Made by a program: the position numbers and the translations under genes
The notes under the pieces: model-generated
The model's database searches: none
Told to the model about the DNA's origin: nothing
What the model saw: the letters and a program-made list of their open reading frames with translations, nothing else
In this document: piece by piece, positions 26,187-34,723 of the stretch
Numbering within the stretch: position 1 is the stretch's first letter
How the letters are laid out: each line of letters begins with the position of its first letter
Source: a candidate division KSB1 bacterium
GTDB lineage: Bacteria; Zhuqueibacterota; Zhuqueibacteria; Oleimicrobiales; Geothermoviventaceae
DNA: 34,873 nt
Assembly (NCBI GenBank): GCA_034506315.1
Contig: JAPDPT010000035.1
Coordinates: 1-34,873, forward strand
Direction of reading: 5' to 3'

Positions 26187-26215
26187 TTGCCTCGGCTCCT
26201 TCCGTGTTCTAATTT
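26187..26215 (+). promoter_or_regulatory. Candidate promoter of the Gfo/Idh/MocA gene
   Basis: TTGCCT (26187-26192), 17-nt spacer, TAATTT (26210-26215), followed by GG. It lies just after the MATE stop and about 50 nt before the start codon at 26264, a good distance for transcription of this gene. Confidence 0.45.
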
Positions 26216-26263
26216 GGGCGTGGTTGACCAGGGAGATAAGCGTCCCAGATTGGAGGTGTGGCG

Positions 26264-27604
26264 ATGTCCGAGCTGAATCGCAGGGAGTTTATGGTGCGCA
26301 CTGCGGGCACTACCGCGGCGCTTGCCTTGGGTTTTAGCATAGCGCGCTCGGCCAAAGCGAGCCCGAACGATACCATCCGAGTGGCCGTTGTGGGCGTTCA
26401 CGGGCAGGGCAGAAGCCACATCCGGGGCTTCAGCTCGCTGCCGAACGTGCAGGTGGCCGCCATCTGCGATGTGGACGAGAACGTCATCGCCGAGCGGCTT
26501 CAGGAAATGGAGCAGCGGGGGCTACCCAAGCCCAGGGTCTATACGGACATCCGCAAGCTGCTTGAGGACAAGGAAATCGACGCGGTCAGCTTCGCGACCC
26601 CTCACCACTGGCATGCTCTGGGAACCATTTGGGCCTGTCAGGCCGGAAAGGACGTGTACGTGGAGAAGCCCTGCTCCCACAACGTGTGGGAGGGAAGGAA
26701 GATCATCGAGGCGGCGCACAAGTACAATCGCATTGTGCAGCACGGCACCCAGATACGCTCGTCCGTGGCTGTGCGCGCAGCGATCGAATACCTCCGCTCG
26801 GGAGCGCTGGGCGAGGTCTACATGGCCAAAGGTCTCTGCTACAAGTGGCGAGAATCCATTGGCAAGGCTGGAGGCCCGCAGCCCATCCCTAAGGGCGTTA
26901 ATTACGACCTCTGGCTCGGTCCCGCCCCCTACAAACCCCTGATGCGCAAACGCCTCCACTACGACTGGCATTGGTTCTGGGACTACGGAAACGGGGACAT
27001 TGGCAATCAGGGTGTCCATCAGATGGACATCGCCCGCTGGGGGCTCGGTGTGACCCTGCCCACGAAAGTGACCGCCATGGGGGGCCATTTCATGTTCGAC
27101 GATGACCAGGAAACCCCGAACACCATGATCGCGGTCTTCGAGTTCCCCAGCACCGAAGGAGGCGGGGACAAGAAGAAGATTCTGCAATTCGAAGTGCGCC
27201 ACTGGATCACCAACGACGAAGGCCCCATCGCCCAGGAGCCTGGGGACAACACCATCGGCGTGATCTTCTACGGCTCCGAGGGGTACCTGGTGGTCGACAG
27301 CTACCAGAGCTGGAAAACCTTCATGGGTAAGAAGCGCGAGCCAGGCGCCTATGCCAATGCCGGCGGCAATCACTACAAGAACTTCATCGACGCCGTGAGA
27401 GCCAGGGATCCGAAGATTCTGAACGCTCCCATCGAGGAGGGGCATCTGAGCTCGGCGCTCTGCCACCTGGCGAATATCTCGTACCGGCTGGGCCGCTCCC
27501 TCCAATTCGATCCGGTCAACGAGCGTTTTGTGAACGACGACGAGGCGAACGCGCTGCTGAGAAGACAGTACCGCGAGCCATTCGTCGTCCCCGAAAAGGT
27601 CTAA
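26264..27604 (+). CDS. Tat-exported Gfo/Idh/MocA-family oxidoreductase
   Basis: A 446-residue NAD(P)-dependent sugar or cyclitol dehydrogenase of the glucose-fructose-oxidoreductase type. ATG 26264 has GGAGGT 6 nt upstream; a GTG at 26258 would overlap that site. A twin-arginine signal (NRREFMVRTAG, hydrophobic to about residue 30, SAKAS) indicates folded export with its cofactor. The Rossmann motif is VAVVGVHGQGRSH, the cofactor/catalytic motif EKP occurs in VEKPCSHN, and the C-terminal domain shows GNQGVHQMDIARWGLG, with the conserved His and Asp. Typical length for Tat-exported members. Flanked by its own promoter candidate and an intrinsic terminator, so monocistronic. The substrate is unknown. 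Confidence 0.92.
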   Translation: MSELNRREFMVRTAGTTAALALGFSIARSAKASPNDTIRVAVVGVHGQGRSHIRGFSSLPNVQVAAICDVDENVIAERLQEMEQRGLPKPRVYTDIRKLLEDKEIDAVSFATPHHWHALGTIWACQAGKDVYVEKPCSHNVWEGRKIIEAAHKYNRIVQHGTQIRSSVAVRAAIEYLRSGALGEVYMAKGLCYKWRESIGKAGGPQPIPKGVNYDLWLGPAPYKPLMRKRLHYDWHWFWDYGNGDIGNQGVHQMDIARWGLGVTLPTKVTAMGGHFMFDDDQETPNTMIAVFEFPSTEGGGDKKKILQFEVRHWITNDEGPIAQEPGDNTIGVIFYGSEGYLVVDSYQSWKTFMGKKREPGAYANAGGNHYKNFIDAVRARDPKILNAPIEEGHLSSALCHLANISYRLGRSLQFDPVNERFVNDDEANALLRRQYREPFVVPEKV

Positions 27605-27723
27605 AGGTGCACAGGCCATCTCGACCGGGCGAGCCCCCTGCGGACGCGTACGCCGTCGATACTCTGCTCCCGAGGGGCCAGCTCAAAATCTGAACGGGGA
27701 CGGACATCGTCCTTCAGCCCATG

Positions 27724-27755
27724 GGCTGCGGCGAGGGTTGCCGCAGCCTTTTTTT
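27724..27755 (+). terminator. Intrinsic terminator of the Gfo/Idh/MocA gene
   Basis: A perfect 9-bp stem GGCTGCGGC/GCCGCAGCC (27724-27732 with 27740-27748, 7-nt loop) followed by seven T. It works for plus-strand transcription only; the converging beta-propeller gene ends 19 nt further on. Confidence 0.9.
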
Positions 27756-27773
27756 GCAAGTAAAGCGCGGGGA

Positions 27774-30700
27774 CTACTGAGAGCCGAGGGCAAGAGCCTT
27801 TGGCGGGAGGAGATGGAATAGGGTGATTCGGCGTCCGGCCCATTCCACGACGGCAGCGTACGAACCCGAGGGGTCAAGGCAGAGGCGGTGCTTCCCTTGG
27901 CCTAAGGGGAGCCGATCTTTGAGCTCGAAGCCGCCTCCGGTCCCGTGCAGAAGGCGCAGCTCAGCCGCGCCGCCCAGGGTCACCAGCAGGTCGCTCAGAC
28001 CATCGTGGTCGTAGTCGAGGACGGCCAGGTCCGAGGGTCCTCCGTGCACGGGGAAGTAGAGCGCGGTGGGGAATGTCCCGAAGCCGGAGTTCCGTAAGAT
28101 ACCGATCCTTTCTCCCGAGCTATCGGCAAAGACGAGGTCCGGGAACCCGTCGTTATCGAAGTGGAGCACCTGCAGGCGCGCGATGGGTCGGTCTATCCCG
28201 TAGCGGGCGCCGTGGAATTGGGCCGGGGCCTCCTGGAGGAGCACAAGGATCTCCCGGTCGGATGGGAGGAAGGCGACCACATCGTCCAGGCCATCACGGT
28301 TCAGGTCCGCCCATTGCGGGTCCTGGACGGAGGGCAAACCGGACGCGATCCGCACAGCCTGGCTTGCGGGGCCCGACGCTCTGAGCAGAACCAGGGAGCC
28401 GTCCTCAAAATGGACCAGGTACTCTGGGTCCGTCTCTGCATTGGCCGCAAGAGCTTTCAGCGGCGATCCGGGTAGCGGAAGCCTGCCTATCTCGCGAAAG
28501 TCCCCTTCCGGCTGTGGCCTGAGGATGACCAGTTCCTGGTCCGCAATTGCGGCCACGAGAGGTGAAAGCTGGCCCTGGCTTTGTGCTTCGACGACCCTGA
28601 GTTCCTTTGCCTTTGCCAGCCCAATCAGGGGTAGCTGCCAGACCGGACGAACGGATCCGGGCTCGTACATCGCGGCCTCGGATCGTCCCAATGCCAGCAG
28701 CTGGCCACCGGGCAGAAAGCAGCAGGCTTGGACCTCCCAGGCGGCATCGAAGGTGGCGAGCACGCGCAGCAGGGGATTCCGACGGTTGATCAGGAGGCCC
28801 ACGTCGCCCTCGCCACGATGGGCGACAAGCCCGTCCGGGTCGGCATCGCCGTCCAGGTCCACGAGGATCAAACCCGCGGGCTCTCTGCCCACCCCGTAGC
28901 TGCTCTCGATGCGCAAAGGACCTCCGCCTCCTGCCGAGAGAATCGCTACGCTGTTGTTCCGCTCGCAGGAGACAGCCAGCTCAGGGAAACCGTCGAGGTC
29001 GATGTCGGCCACGGCCATGCGCAGGGGTCGTCCGGGGACGTTTAGGGTTTGCTCGAGCTGCAGAGCCTGACCGAGAGATCGCAGCACGTAGATTCGGTCG
29101 GAGCCTGGGCAAGTCACCACGACGCGGGCACCGGAGTCACCAGGAGCCCGGAAGGCACACAGGGAAGCGGGTGTGTCGTCCAGCCGCAGGCGGCTGCGGA
29201 TCACGAAGGCATCGTTCAGACGGGCGAGCATCCAGATGGATCGATCGCCCTCGTGGGCTACGAGAATCTCGTCTTGACCGTCGCGATCGAAGTCGAAAAG
29301 GAAGACGTCCGTCGGAGCCTTGCCCACCGGGAGGAAGAGGGGGGGTAATGCGGAGGCTTCTTGACGCAGGCGGAGGAGGGCAAGGGCGTCTTCGTCGCGC
29401 AGAGCAACGACGAGATCGGGGACTTCGTCCCCATCGTAATCGCCCACCGCTCCTGCGATGGGCGCCCGTCCCACCCAAATGGTGCGCCGCGACGCGAAAT
29501 GCCCCGTCCCGTCGTTGAGAAGAATGTCCACGTCGTCGCTGTGGCGATTCACGGTTACCAGGTCCGGGCTACCGTCGCCATTGGCATCGGGGGTGAACAG
29601 GGCGACGGGGCCGTTCCCGAGATAGTATTTCTGCCCGGGCTGGAACGTCCGATGGCCGGCGTTGAGGTAGACGGTGACGTCGCGATCCTGAAAGTTATTG
29701 ACGATCACGTCTGGGAGGCCGTCCCGGTTGAGGTCCGTAGAGGCCACAAAGGTTGGCACACCGCCTGTAGGGAGAACGGGGGTCACGTCGAAGGTGCCGT
29801 CACCACGATTCAGATGGATGGAGACGGCGTTGTCGTCGCGGTTTACCACGCAGAGATCGGGGAAGCTGTCGCCATCGAGGTCAGCGGAGCGCATCGCCAC
29901 GGGGTAGTGCCCCGCAGGGAAAAAGCGGGGGTAGTCGAACTGGCCTCCACCCAATCCGCGTAGGACGGCAATAGCGTGTTCAAGACTGCAGAGGACGACT
30001 ACGTCTTCTTGGCCATCGCGGTCCAGGTCGACCACCTCACACCACAGCGGTCCCCCGGCGACGATGTAGTCCACACGGCTCGGGAACCCGCCTTTCCCGT
30101 CATTGAGCATCACGGAGACACTCTGCTCCGCGAAGTTGGCGATGACCAGGTCCGGCCAGAGGTCCTGGTTAAGGTCCTTCGCGACCAAATGCCTGGGTTC
30201 CCGGCCTATCGCGTAGCGGACGGCTCGTCCGAAGGTACCGTTTCCGCGATTGGTGAGGACCGAGAGGGAGCTATCACCGGAGCCGACGACCGCCAGATCC
30301 AGGTCGCCGTCGCGGTCAAAATCGGCGGCCGCGGCTGCCGATGGCTTCCAGCCCACCTCGTAGTTCTGCATCACCGAGAGGGTTCCATCGCCGCGATTCC
30401 AGTACACAGAAACGGTATTGTTGAGGCTGTTCGACACGACGAGATCAGCCCGCCCGTCCTTCTGCAGGTCGATGGAAAGGATGTGGCTCGGCCAGTTCCC
30501 TGCGCCGTAACGGAGGCCCTGGCTGAACTGCAACGCGCCCCGATTGAGATACAGCACCAGGCCATTGTCCTTCTCGTTGGCCACGACGAGGTCGGAGGCC
30601 CCGTCTTCGTTGACGTCGGCGAAGGCGATGGCCTGAGGACCTTCTCCCGTGTCGAAAAGGCGGCGGCTGAGGAAAAGCAGTCCACCCTCATTGATGAGGC

Positions 30701-30896
30701 CGAAAACCGCATTCTCTCCTTTGGCCGTCACAACCACGTCAGGGTCGCCGTCCCCGTCCAGGTCCCCGAGGTCCAGACAGGAAGGGCGGGTTCCCACGGG
30801 GAAATCCAGGCGGGTCTCGAAAATGGCTTGCCCTTCCGCCGGGAGAGGGAAAAGGGCCAGGCAGGCAAGTAGTCCGGCCACGCACCTCGTCTTCAT
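27774..30896 (-). CDS. Exported FG-GAP/VCBS-repeat beta-propeller protein
   Basis: A 1040-residue exported protein. ATG 30896 is preferred: GGAGG lies 4 nt upstream and it opens directly on a signal peptide (MKTRCVAGLLACLALFPLPAEGQ); the open frame extends 13 codons further. About 16 copies of a D-x-D/N-x-DG-x-x-D calcium-loop followed by L-V-V-x strands can be counted (for example DLDGDGDPDVVV, DFDRDGDLDLAVV, DLNRDGLPDVIV, DYDHDGLSDLLV), each usually followed ~20 residues later by an L-N-R/D-G-x-G-x-F turn. This is the FG-GAP/VCBS pattern of integrin-like beta-propellers; 16 blades would make two or more propellers. No T9SS sorting domain is at the C-terminus, unlike the cargo of the xylan locus. 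Likely a binding or adhesion protein in the periplasm or outer envelope; the ligand is unknown. Confidence 0.88.
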   Translation of the reverse strand: MKTRCVAGLLACLALFPLPAEGQAIFETRLDFPVGTRPSCLDLGDLDGDGDPDVVVTAKGENAVFGLINEGGLLFLSRRLFDTGEGPQAIAFADVNEDGASDLVVANEKDNGLVLYLNRGALQFSQGLRYGAGNWPSHILSIDLQKDGRADLVVSNSLNNTVSVYWNRGDGTLSVMQNYEVGWKPSAAAAADFDRDGDLDLAVVGSGDSSLSVLTNRGNGTFGRAVRYAIGREPRHLVAKDLNQDLWPDLVIANFAEQSVSVMLNDGKGGFPSRVDYIVAGGPLWCEVVDLDRDGQEDVVVLCSLEHAIAVLRGLGGGQFDYPRFFPAGHYPVAMRSADLDGDSFPDLCVVNRDDNAVSIHLNRGDGTFDVTPVLPTGGVPTFVASTDLNRDGLPDVIVNNFQDRDVTVYLNAGHRTFQPGQKYYLGNGPVALFTPDANGDGSPDLVTVNRHSDDVDILLNDGTGHFASRRTIWVGRAPIAGAVGDYDGDEVPDLVVALRDEDALALLRLRQEASALPPLFLPVGKAPTDVFLFDFDRDGQDEILVAHEGDRSIWMLARLNDAFVIRSRLRLDDTPASLCAFRAPGDSGARVVVTCPGSDRIYVLRSLGQALQLEQTLNVPGRPLRMAVADIDLDGFPELAVSCERNNSVAILSAGGGGPLRIESSYGVGREPAGLILVDLDGDADPDGLVAHRGEGDVGLLINRRNPLLRVLATFDAAWEVQACCFLPGGQLLALGRSEAAMYEPGSVRPVWQLPLIGLAKAKELRVVEAQSQGQLSPLVAAIADQELVILRPQPEGDFREIGRLPLPGSPLKALAANAETDPEYLVHFEDGSLVLLRASGPASQAVRIASGLPSVQDPQWADLNRDGLDDVVAFLPSDREILVLLQEAPAQFHGARYGIDRPIARLQVLHFDNDGFPDLVFADSSGERIGILRNSGFGTFPTALYFPVHGGPSDLAVLDYDHDGLSDLLVTLGGAAELRLLHGTGGGFELKDRLPLGQGKHRLCLDPSGSYAAVVEWAGRRITLFHLLPPKALALGSQ

Positions 30897-30993
30897 CGGG
30901 CCTCCATGGGCATCGGCATCTCCAAGACGTGACACGCCAATCTTCTATCGGCATTGCGAGCGGGATTTGTTAGCGGACGCGGACGATCACGGG

Positions 30994-31016
30994 CCCCGAA
31001 CGGGATCGTTTCGGGG
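30994..31016 (-). other. Hairpin between mobB and the beta-propeller gene
   Basis: A 7-bp inverted repeat CCCCGAA/TTCGGGG with a 9-nt loop, 39 nt after the mobB stop on the minus strand. No T-run follows. It could end the pyrK-mobB transcript with factor help. No promoter of the form seen elsewhere was found between it and the beta-propeller gene. Confidence 0.25.
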
Positions 31017-31054
31017 GAGGGGGACCTTCTCCGGACGGGGTGGACCCAACCCCG

Positions 31055-31588
31055 CTACGCACCTGTGCCAGGGGCTTCGAGGAAGTGAGTCATCAACCAG
31101 TCGGCGAGCGCTTCCACGTTGTCTGGGGCAAGCCGCAGAGTCACATGGCGGAGGGACGACGGGAGGTCCGCACCGGGCTCGTCGAGGATCCCAAGGACCG
31201 TGGCGGGATCAACGGAGGCCGCATAGTCCGGATCCCAAGAGGGGCGAAGAATCAGCTTTGGGAGGGGGCTCGAGCCGAAGCCTTCCAGGAGCACCAGATC
31301 GGCGAACTCGAAATGGCGATGGAGGATCGGCTCCAACTGGGGTTCGAAGTACCGAAAATGGGCATAGCCCTGCGGCATCACCAGCCCCGTGGCCAAGGCG
31401 CCAGCCATCCGGTACCGGTCCGTGTCGGACCCAGGCGTGTCGAGAAAGTGGGTGTGAACGGTGTGCTTCACCACCGCCACCCGTACGGATCTGCGACGGA
31501 GATAGCGCACGAGTTGGCAGATCAGGCTGGTCTTTCCTGACTTCTTGGGACCGCAGATGGCCAGTGCCTTCGGACCGTATTTGCTCAC
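31055..31588 (-). CDS. mobB: Molybdopterin-guanine dinucleotide biosynthesis adaptor protein MobB
   Basis: A P-loop GTP-binding adaptor that assists MobA in attaching GMP to molybdopterin. The 177-residue product has Walker A GPKKSGKT (residues 13-20) and the family segments VAVVKHTVHTHFLDTPGSDTDRYRMAGA and DLVLLEGFGSSPLPKL. Length is normal. It starts at GTG, overlapping the cdsA stop (GTGA), with no clear ribosome site, so translation is probably coupled to cdsA. No other molybdenum-cofactor gene is in the window. Confidence 0.9.
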   Translation of the reverse strand: MSKYGPKALAICGPKKSGKTSLICQLVRYLRRRSVRVAVVKHTVHTHFLDTPGSDTDRYRMAGALATGLVMPQGYAHFRYFEPQLEPILHRHFEFADLVLLEGFGSSPLPKLILRPSWDPDYAASVDPATVLGILDEPGADLPSSLRHVTLRLAPDNVEALADWLMTHFLEAPGTGA

Positions 31589-32433
31589 CGGAAGGCGACC
31601 AGTTTCAGGTACCAGTAGAAAGCGGGCGCCGCCAGGAAGAAGCTATCGAATCGATCGAACATGCCGCCATGTCCCGGGATCAGGTTCGAGCTGTCCTTCA
31701 CGCCTGCGTCGCGCTTGAACAGGGACTCGGTGAGGTCGCTGGCCTGGCCGAGGACGCCGACGATCGCGCCGATCGACAGCGCGTCGGAGATGCCAAGACC
31801 CGGGAAGAACAGGGGACGCAGGGCCAGCGCGCCCAACTCCCCGAAGGCCAATCCTGCAGCCGCTCCTTCCCAGGTCTTGCCCGGGCTGACGGCCGGGGCG
31901 AGTTTGTGCTTCCCGACGGAGGCTCCGAGGAAGAATGCGGCCGTGTCGCAGATCCACACCACAAGGATCAGGCCCACGATCCACAGACCGGCGTGCCTGT
32001 AGGGGATCCCGAGAGAAAGGGGCAGTTGGCGGACCAGGAGAAGATGGCCGAGGAGCAAAGCGATGTAGGCCGGCCCAAACGCGGTGGCCGCAAGGTTGAG
32101 GGTGCTGCCCTGGGGCCCGCGAAAAACGTGTACGAGGCAAGCCAGCCCCACCAGCCCCGCGAGAGCGCTGACTACGAGGACCCAGCTCCCAAGATAGCAC
32201 CCTGCGAGGATCGTCATTGAGCTCAGAAGACCCAGGATCTCCAACGGCTTCACCCCAAGCTGTCGAGAGAGCGAGTAGTATTCGTGCAGAGCAGTGGCAA
32301 CGATGATGGTGACGACCGCGACAAATGGGAGCCGCCCGTAGTACGCGGATCCCAGCACGACCGGCCCCAGAAGTAGAGCCACCAGTACCCTGGTCCCAAG
32401 CTTCGATTTCCGGACCCAGCTGTTTTCTGACAT
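31585..32433 (-). CDS. cdsA: Phosphatidate cytidylyltransferase
   Basis: An integral membrane enzyme making CDP-diacylglycerol from CTP and phosphatidic acid for phospholipid synthesis. The 282-residue product (ATG 32433; another in-frame ATG at 32448 adds five residues) has about eight hydrophobic segments. It carries the complete CdsA signature near the C-terminus: S-L-F-K-R, then K-D-S-S-N-L-I-P-G-H-G-G, then D-R-F-D. The WICDTAAFFLG and SPGKTWEG segments also match the family. It follows pyrD by about 70 nt and overlaps mobB by 4 nt. Confidence 0.95.
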   Translation of the reverse strand: MSENSWVRKSKLGTRVLVALLLGPVVLGSAYYGRLPFVAVVTIIVATALHEYYSLSRQLGVKPLEILGLLSSMTILAGCYLGSWVLVVSALAGLVGLACLVHVFRGPQGSTLNLAATAFGPAYIALLLGHLLLVRQLPLSLGIPYRHAGLWIVGLILVVWICDTAAFFLGASVGKHKLAPAVSPGKTWEGAAAGLAFGELGALALRPLFFPGLGISDALSIGAIVGVLGQASDLTESLFKRDAGVKDSSNLIPGHGGMFDRFDSFFLAAPAFYWYLKLVAFR

Positions 32434-32505
32434 AGGCACTCGTCCCATACGTTGCGTGCTGACGCGTTAGATCGCCGGCTTCCACATCCCTCTTCGGGGA
32501 TTCCG

Positions 32506-33432
32506 TCAGGGGCGGTCTTCATCGATCTTGAGAGAGCCGATAATCTCCCGGACCGAGCGTAGCCCTTGCTCACGACAGTACGCCTCGATGCCTTCGGCCA
32601 CCCGCACCGCCGCGTCGGGCCGCACGAAATTGGCCGTCCCCACCTGCACGGCGGTCGCTCCTGCAATCAGGAACTGCAGGGCGTCTTCCGCCTCGAAGAT
32701 TCCGCCGATGCCAATCACGGGAATCTTCACGCGCTGGACGATCTGCCACACCCGGGCGAGGGCAATGGGGCGGATGGCGGGGCCGGAAAGCCCGCCGGTG
32801 ATCGTGCCCAGGACCGGCCTCCGACTCCGAACATCCACGACCATCCCGACCACCGTGTTGATGGCCGAAATCGCGTCCGCCCCACCTTCCTCGGCGGCCA
32901 CGGCAATACCGGCAATGTCTGTGACGTTCGGGGAGAGCTTGACGATTAGGCAGCGTCGGGTTACCTTGCGAACCGCTTCCGTCAATCGCCGCGTCACCGA
33001 TGGGCTGGTGCTGAAGGCCAATCCCCCTTCCTTCACGTTCGGGCAGCTGAAATTGAGCTCGAACGCATCGAACCCCTGTTCCTCCTCAAGGCGCTCGACG
33101 ACGGCCACAAACTCGTCCTCAGTCTTCCCGGCCACGTTTACGATGACCCGCGTGTCCAGAGCGGCCAGATAGGGAAGCTTCTCCTTCGCGAAGCGCTCCA
33201 CTCCGTCGTTTGCCAGGCCAATGGAATTGAGCATTCCCGCCGGCGTCTCCACGATACGCGGGGGCGGGTTGCCCACCCTTGGCTCCAGAGTGACAGTCTT
33301 CGTGACGACCCCACCGAGGCGGGAGAAGTCCACAAGGCCTTCGAACTCCCGAGCGTAGCCAAACGTACCGGAGGCCGTGAGGACCGGATTGCGAAGCTCA
33401 AGCGGACCAATCTGGACACGCGTGTCGATCAA
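32506..33432 (-). CDS. pyrD: Dihydroorotate dehydrogenase type 1B catalytic subunit
   Basis: An FMN enzyme oxidising dihydroorotate to orotate in pyrimidine synthesis, forming a heterotetramer with PyrK that passes electrons to NAD+. The start is TTG 33432, overlapping the pyrK TGA (TTGA), with GAGGTGG just upstream. This gives 308 residues, normal for the family; the same frame stays open far upstream over pyrK but without family features. Motifs: NPVLTASGTFGY, GGVVTKTVT, NSIGLANDG, the active-site Cys in FELNFSCPN (Cys base marks class 1), VKLSPNVTDI, ISAINTV, GGLSGPAIRPIAL, and the FMN-phosphate sites VIGIGGI and AVQVGTANF. Confidence 0.96.
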   Translation of the reverse strand: MIDTRVQIGPLELRNPVLTASGTFGYAREFEGLVDFSRLGGVVTKTVTLEPRVGNPPPRIVETPAGMLNSIGLANDGVERFAKEKLPYLAALDTRVIVNVAGKTEDEFVAVVERLEEEQGFDAFELNFSCPNVKEGGLAFSTSPSVTRRLTEAVRKVTRRCLIVKLSPNVTDIAGIAVAAEEGGADAISAINTVVGMVVDVRSRRPVLGTITGGLSGPAIRPIALARVWQIVQRVKIPVIGIGGIFEAEDALQFLIAGATAVQVGTANFVRPDAAVRVAEGIEAYCREQGLRSVREIIGSLKIDEDRP

Positions 33433-34238
33433 AGCTCCACCTCGTCGAGGGAGAAGACGGGCCCATCTTTGCAGACGAGCAGGTACCCGTTCCGGCGGCG
33501 GGCCTTCACGGCACAACCTACGCACGCGCCGAAACCGCACGCCATCGCCGTCTCCAGCGACACCCAGACGTGGGAGAACCGGGGCGGTAGTGCTCGACGC
33601 ACGGCCTGAAGAGCAGCAAGGGGACCACAGACATAGATCCAGACCGCGGGACTCCAGCTGCCAAGCGCCTGCTGAACGAGGTCCGCAAGTGTGCCGCGCA
33701 TCCCGACGCTGCCATCCTCCGTCGACACGAGGAGGTTTACCCCGAGCTCCTGGAACGACCGGAGGCTTACCAGCTTCTCGCGGCCCCGCGCACCGTAGAG
33801 AAGAGTGACCGGGGAGCCATTTTCGGCCAGGCACCGGCTCAGGAGCAGGAGGGGAGCGATCCCAAGACCTCCGGCCAGGAGCACGGCCGGGGTCCCTCGA
33901 GGAGGCAGTGGAAATGAATTCCCAAGGGGCCCGAGTACATCCAGGAAATCCCCCTCTTTCGCCTGGCTGAGGAGGCGAGTCCCCTCTCCCACCACCTGGA
34001 ACAGAACGTCCCATTCTCCCTTCCCGGGTCTCGCGTCGTGGAAACTGAACGGGCGGCGCCAGAGAGGGAAGTAGGACGGGTTCACCCGGATGTTCACGAA
34101 GTTGCCTGGCTGAGCCACGCGAGAGAGGCGCTCTGAGGCCAGGGTCAGGCGGAAGATGGAGTCCGCCACCTCCTCCTTGTGCACCACCTGGCAAAGCTCG
34201 ATCCTGGGCGGAACTCGGGTCGCTTGTGTCTCAGGCAT
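33429..34238 (-). CDS. pyrK: Dihydroorotate dehydrogenase electron-transfer subunit
   Basis: The FAD and [2Fe-2S] subunit that links PyrD to NAD+. ATG 34238 is preferred (269 residues, family length); the frame is open to 34325 with unlike sequence. The FAD domain begins RIELCQVVHKEEVADSIFRLTL and includes the flavin-binding RRPFSFHDA. The NAD domain has LLAGGLGIAPLLLL and the YVCGP motif. The iron-sulfur ligands are C-x4-C-x2-C-x13-C (ACGFGACVGC, later LVCKDG). It is the first gene of pyrK-pyrD-cdsA-mobB, with a promoter candidate at 34271-34299. Confidence 0.95.
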   Translation of the reverse strand: MPETQATRVPPRIELCQVVHKEEVADSIFRLTLASERLSRVAQPGNFVNIRVNPSYFPLWRRPFSFHDARPGKGEWDVLFQVVGEGTRLLSQAKEGDFLDVLGPLGNSFPLPPRGTPAVLLAGGLGIAPLLLLSRCLAENGSPVTLLYGARGREKLVSLRSFQELGVNLLVSTEDGSVGMRGTLADLVQQALGSWSPAVWIYVCGPLAALQAVRRALPPRFSHVWVSLETAMACGFGACVGCAVKARRRNGYLLVCKDGPVFSLDEVEL

Positions 34239-34270
34239 CGTCTCTATCTCGGCGTTACGCTGTTCGATGA

Positions 34271-34299
34271 AAGGTACGAAGAAGCAGGGAGGACTGCAA
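34271..34299 (-). promoter_or_regulatory. Candidate promoter of the pyrK-pyrD-cdsA-mobB operon
   Basis: On the minus strand TTGCAG (34299-34294), 17 nt, TACCTT (34276-34271), about 32 nt before the pyrK ATG. The -10 is identical to that proposed for uvrA. A second possibility, TTGACC-17-TCAAAT at 34583-34555, would leave a 300-nt leader and is less attractive by position. Confidence 0.4.
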
Positions 34300-34723
34300 T
34301 CGCTTCCACGCCGCCCCGGTTCCACGAGAACCTGTCCGGCGGACGGTCGATCCTAGCCCGACCGCCCGTCGGCAAGCGGCGCTACTCGGCACGCACCCTT
34401 TGCCGCCAGCAGCCAAGGCCAGAGGCCCCCACGGGTGGCGGGAAGTTGGGGATGCGTTCCACGCCGAGGCGGTTGCGCCGCGAGCATTCTGCCCAGGACC
34501 AAGCAGCCACCTGCGGCAAAGCACCGAGCCCTGACGAAGGCGAGCCGCGAGCTTATTTGAGGGGCAGCCGATGGACGGGTCAACACTGGGAGCAAAAGAT
34601 GTCGCCTAGGGCCCTGGACTGGATTGTTTACTCGAAGGCGCGTTTGGGACGGAATCGGTGCGGCCCCCTTACTTGTCCCCGTGGAGTCGAAATCCCCCCT
34701 GCGGTTCAGCTGGGTAATCGGCC
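34300..34723. other. Intergenic stretch without a visible gene
   Basis: 424 nt between the histidine kinase stop and the pyrK promoter. Several open frames cross it on both strands but none has a ribosome site or recognisable protein. One alternative minus-strand promoter (34555-34583) lies within it. No tRNA or terminator with a T-run was seen. Confidence 0.4.

Noticed and set aside
30649..32220. A 523-codon plus-strand frame across the beta-propeller, mobB and cdsA genes
   Set aside because: It is antisense to three well-supported genes, has no ribosome site, and its product is low-complexity Arg/Gly/Pro sequence.
33433..34194. Upstream extension of the pyrD frame over pyrK
   Set aside because: The extension lies on top of pyrK, is unlike PyrD, and the TTG at 33432 with GAGGTGG gives the normal family length.
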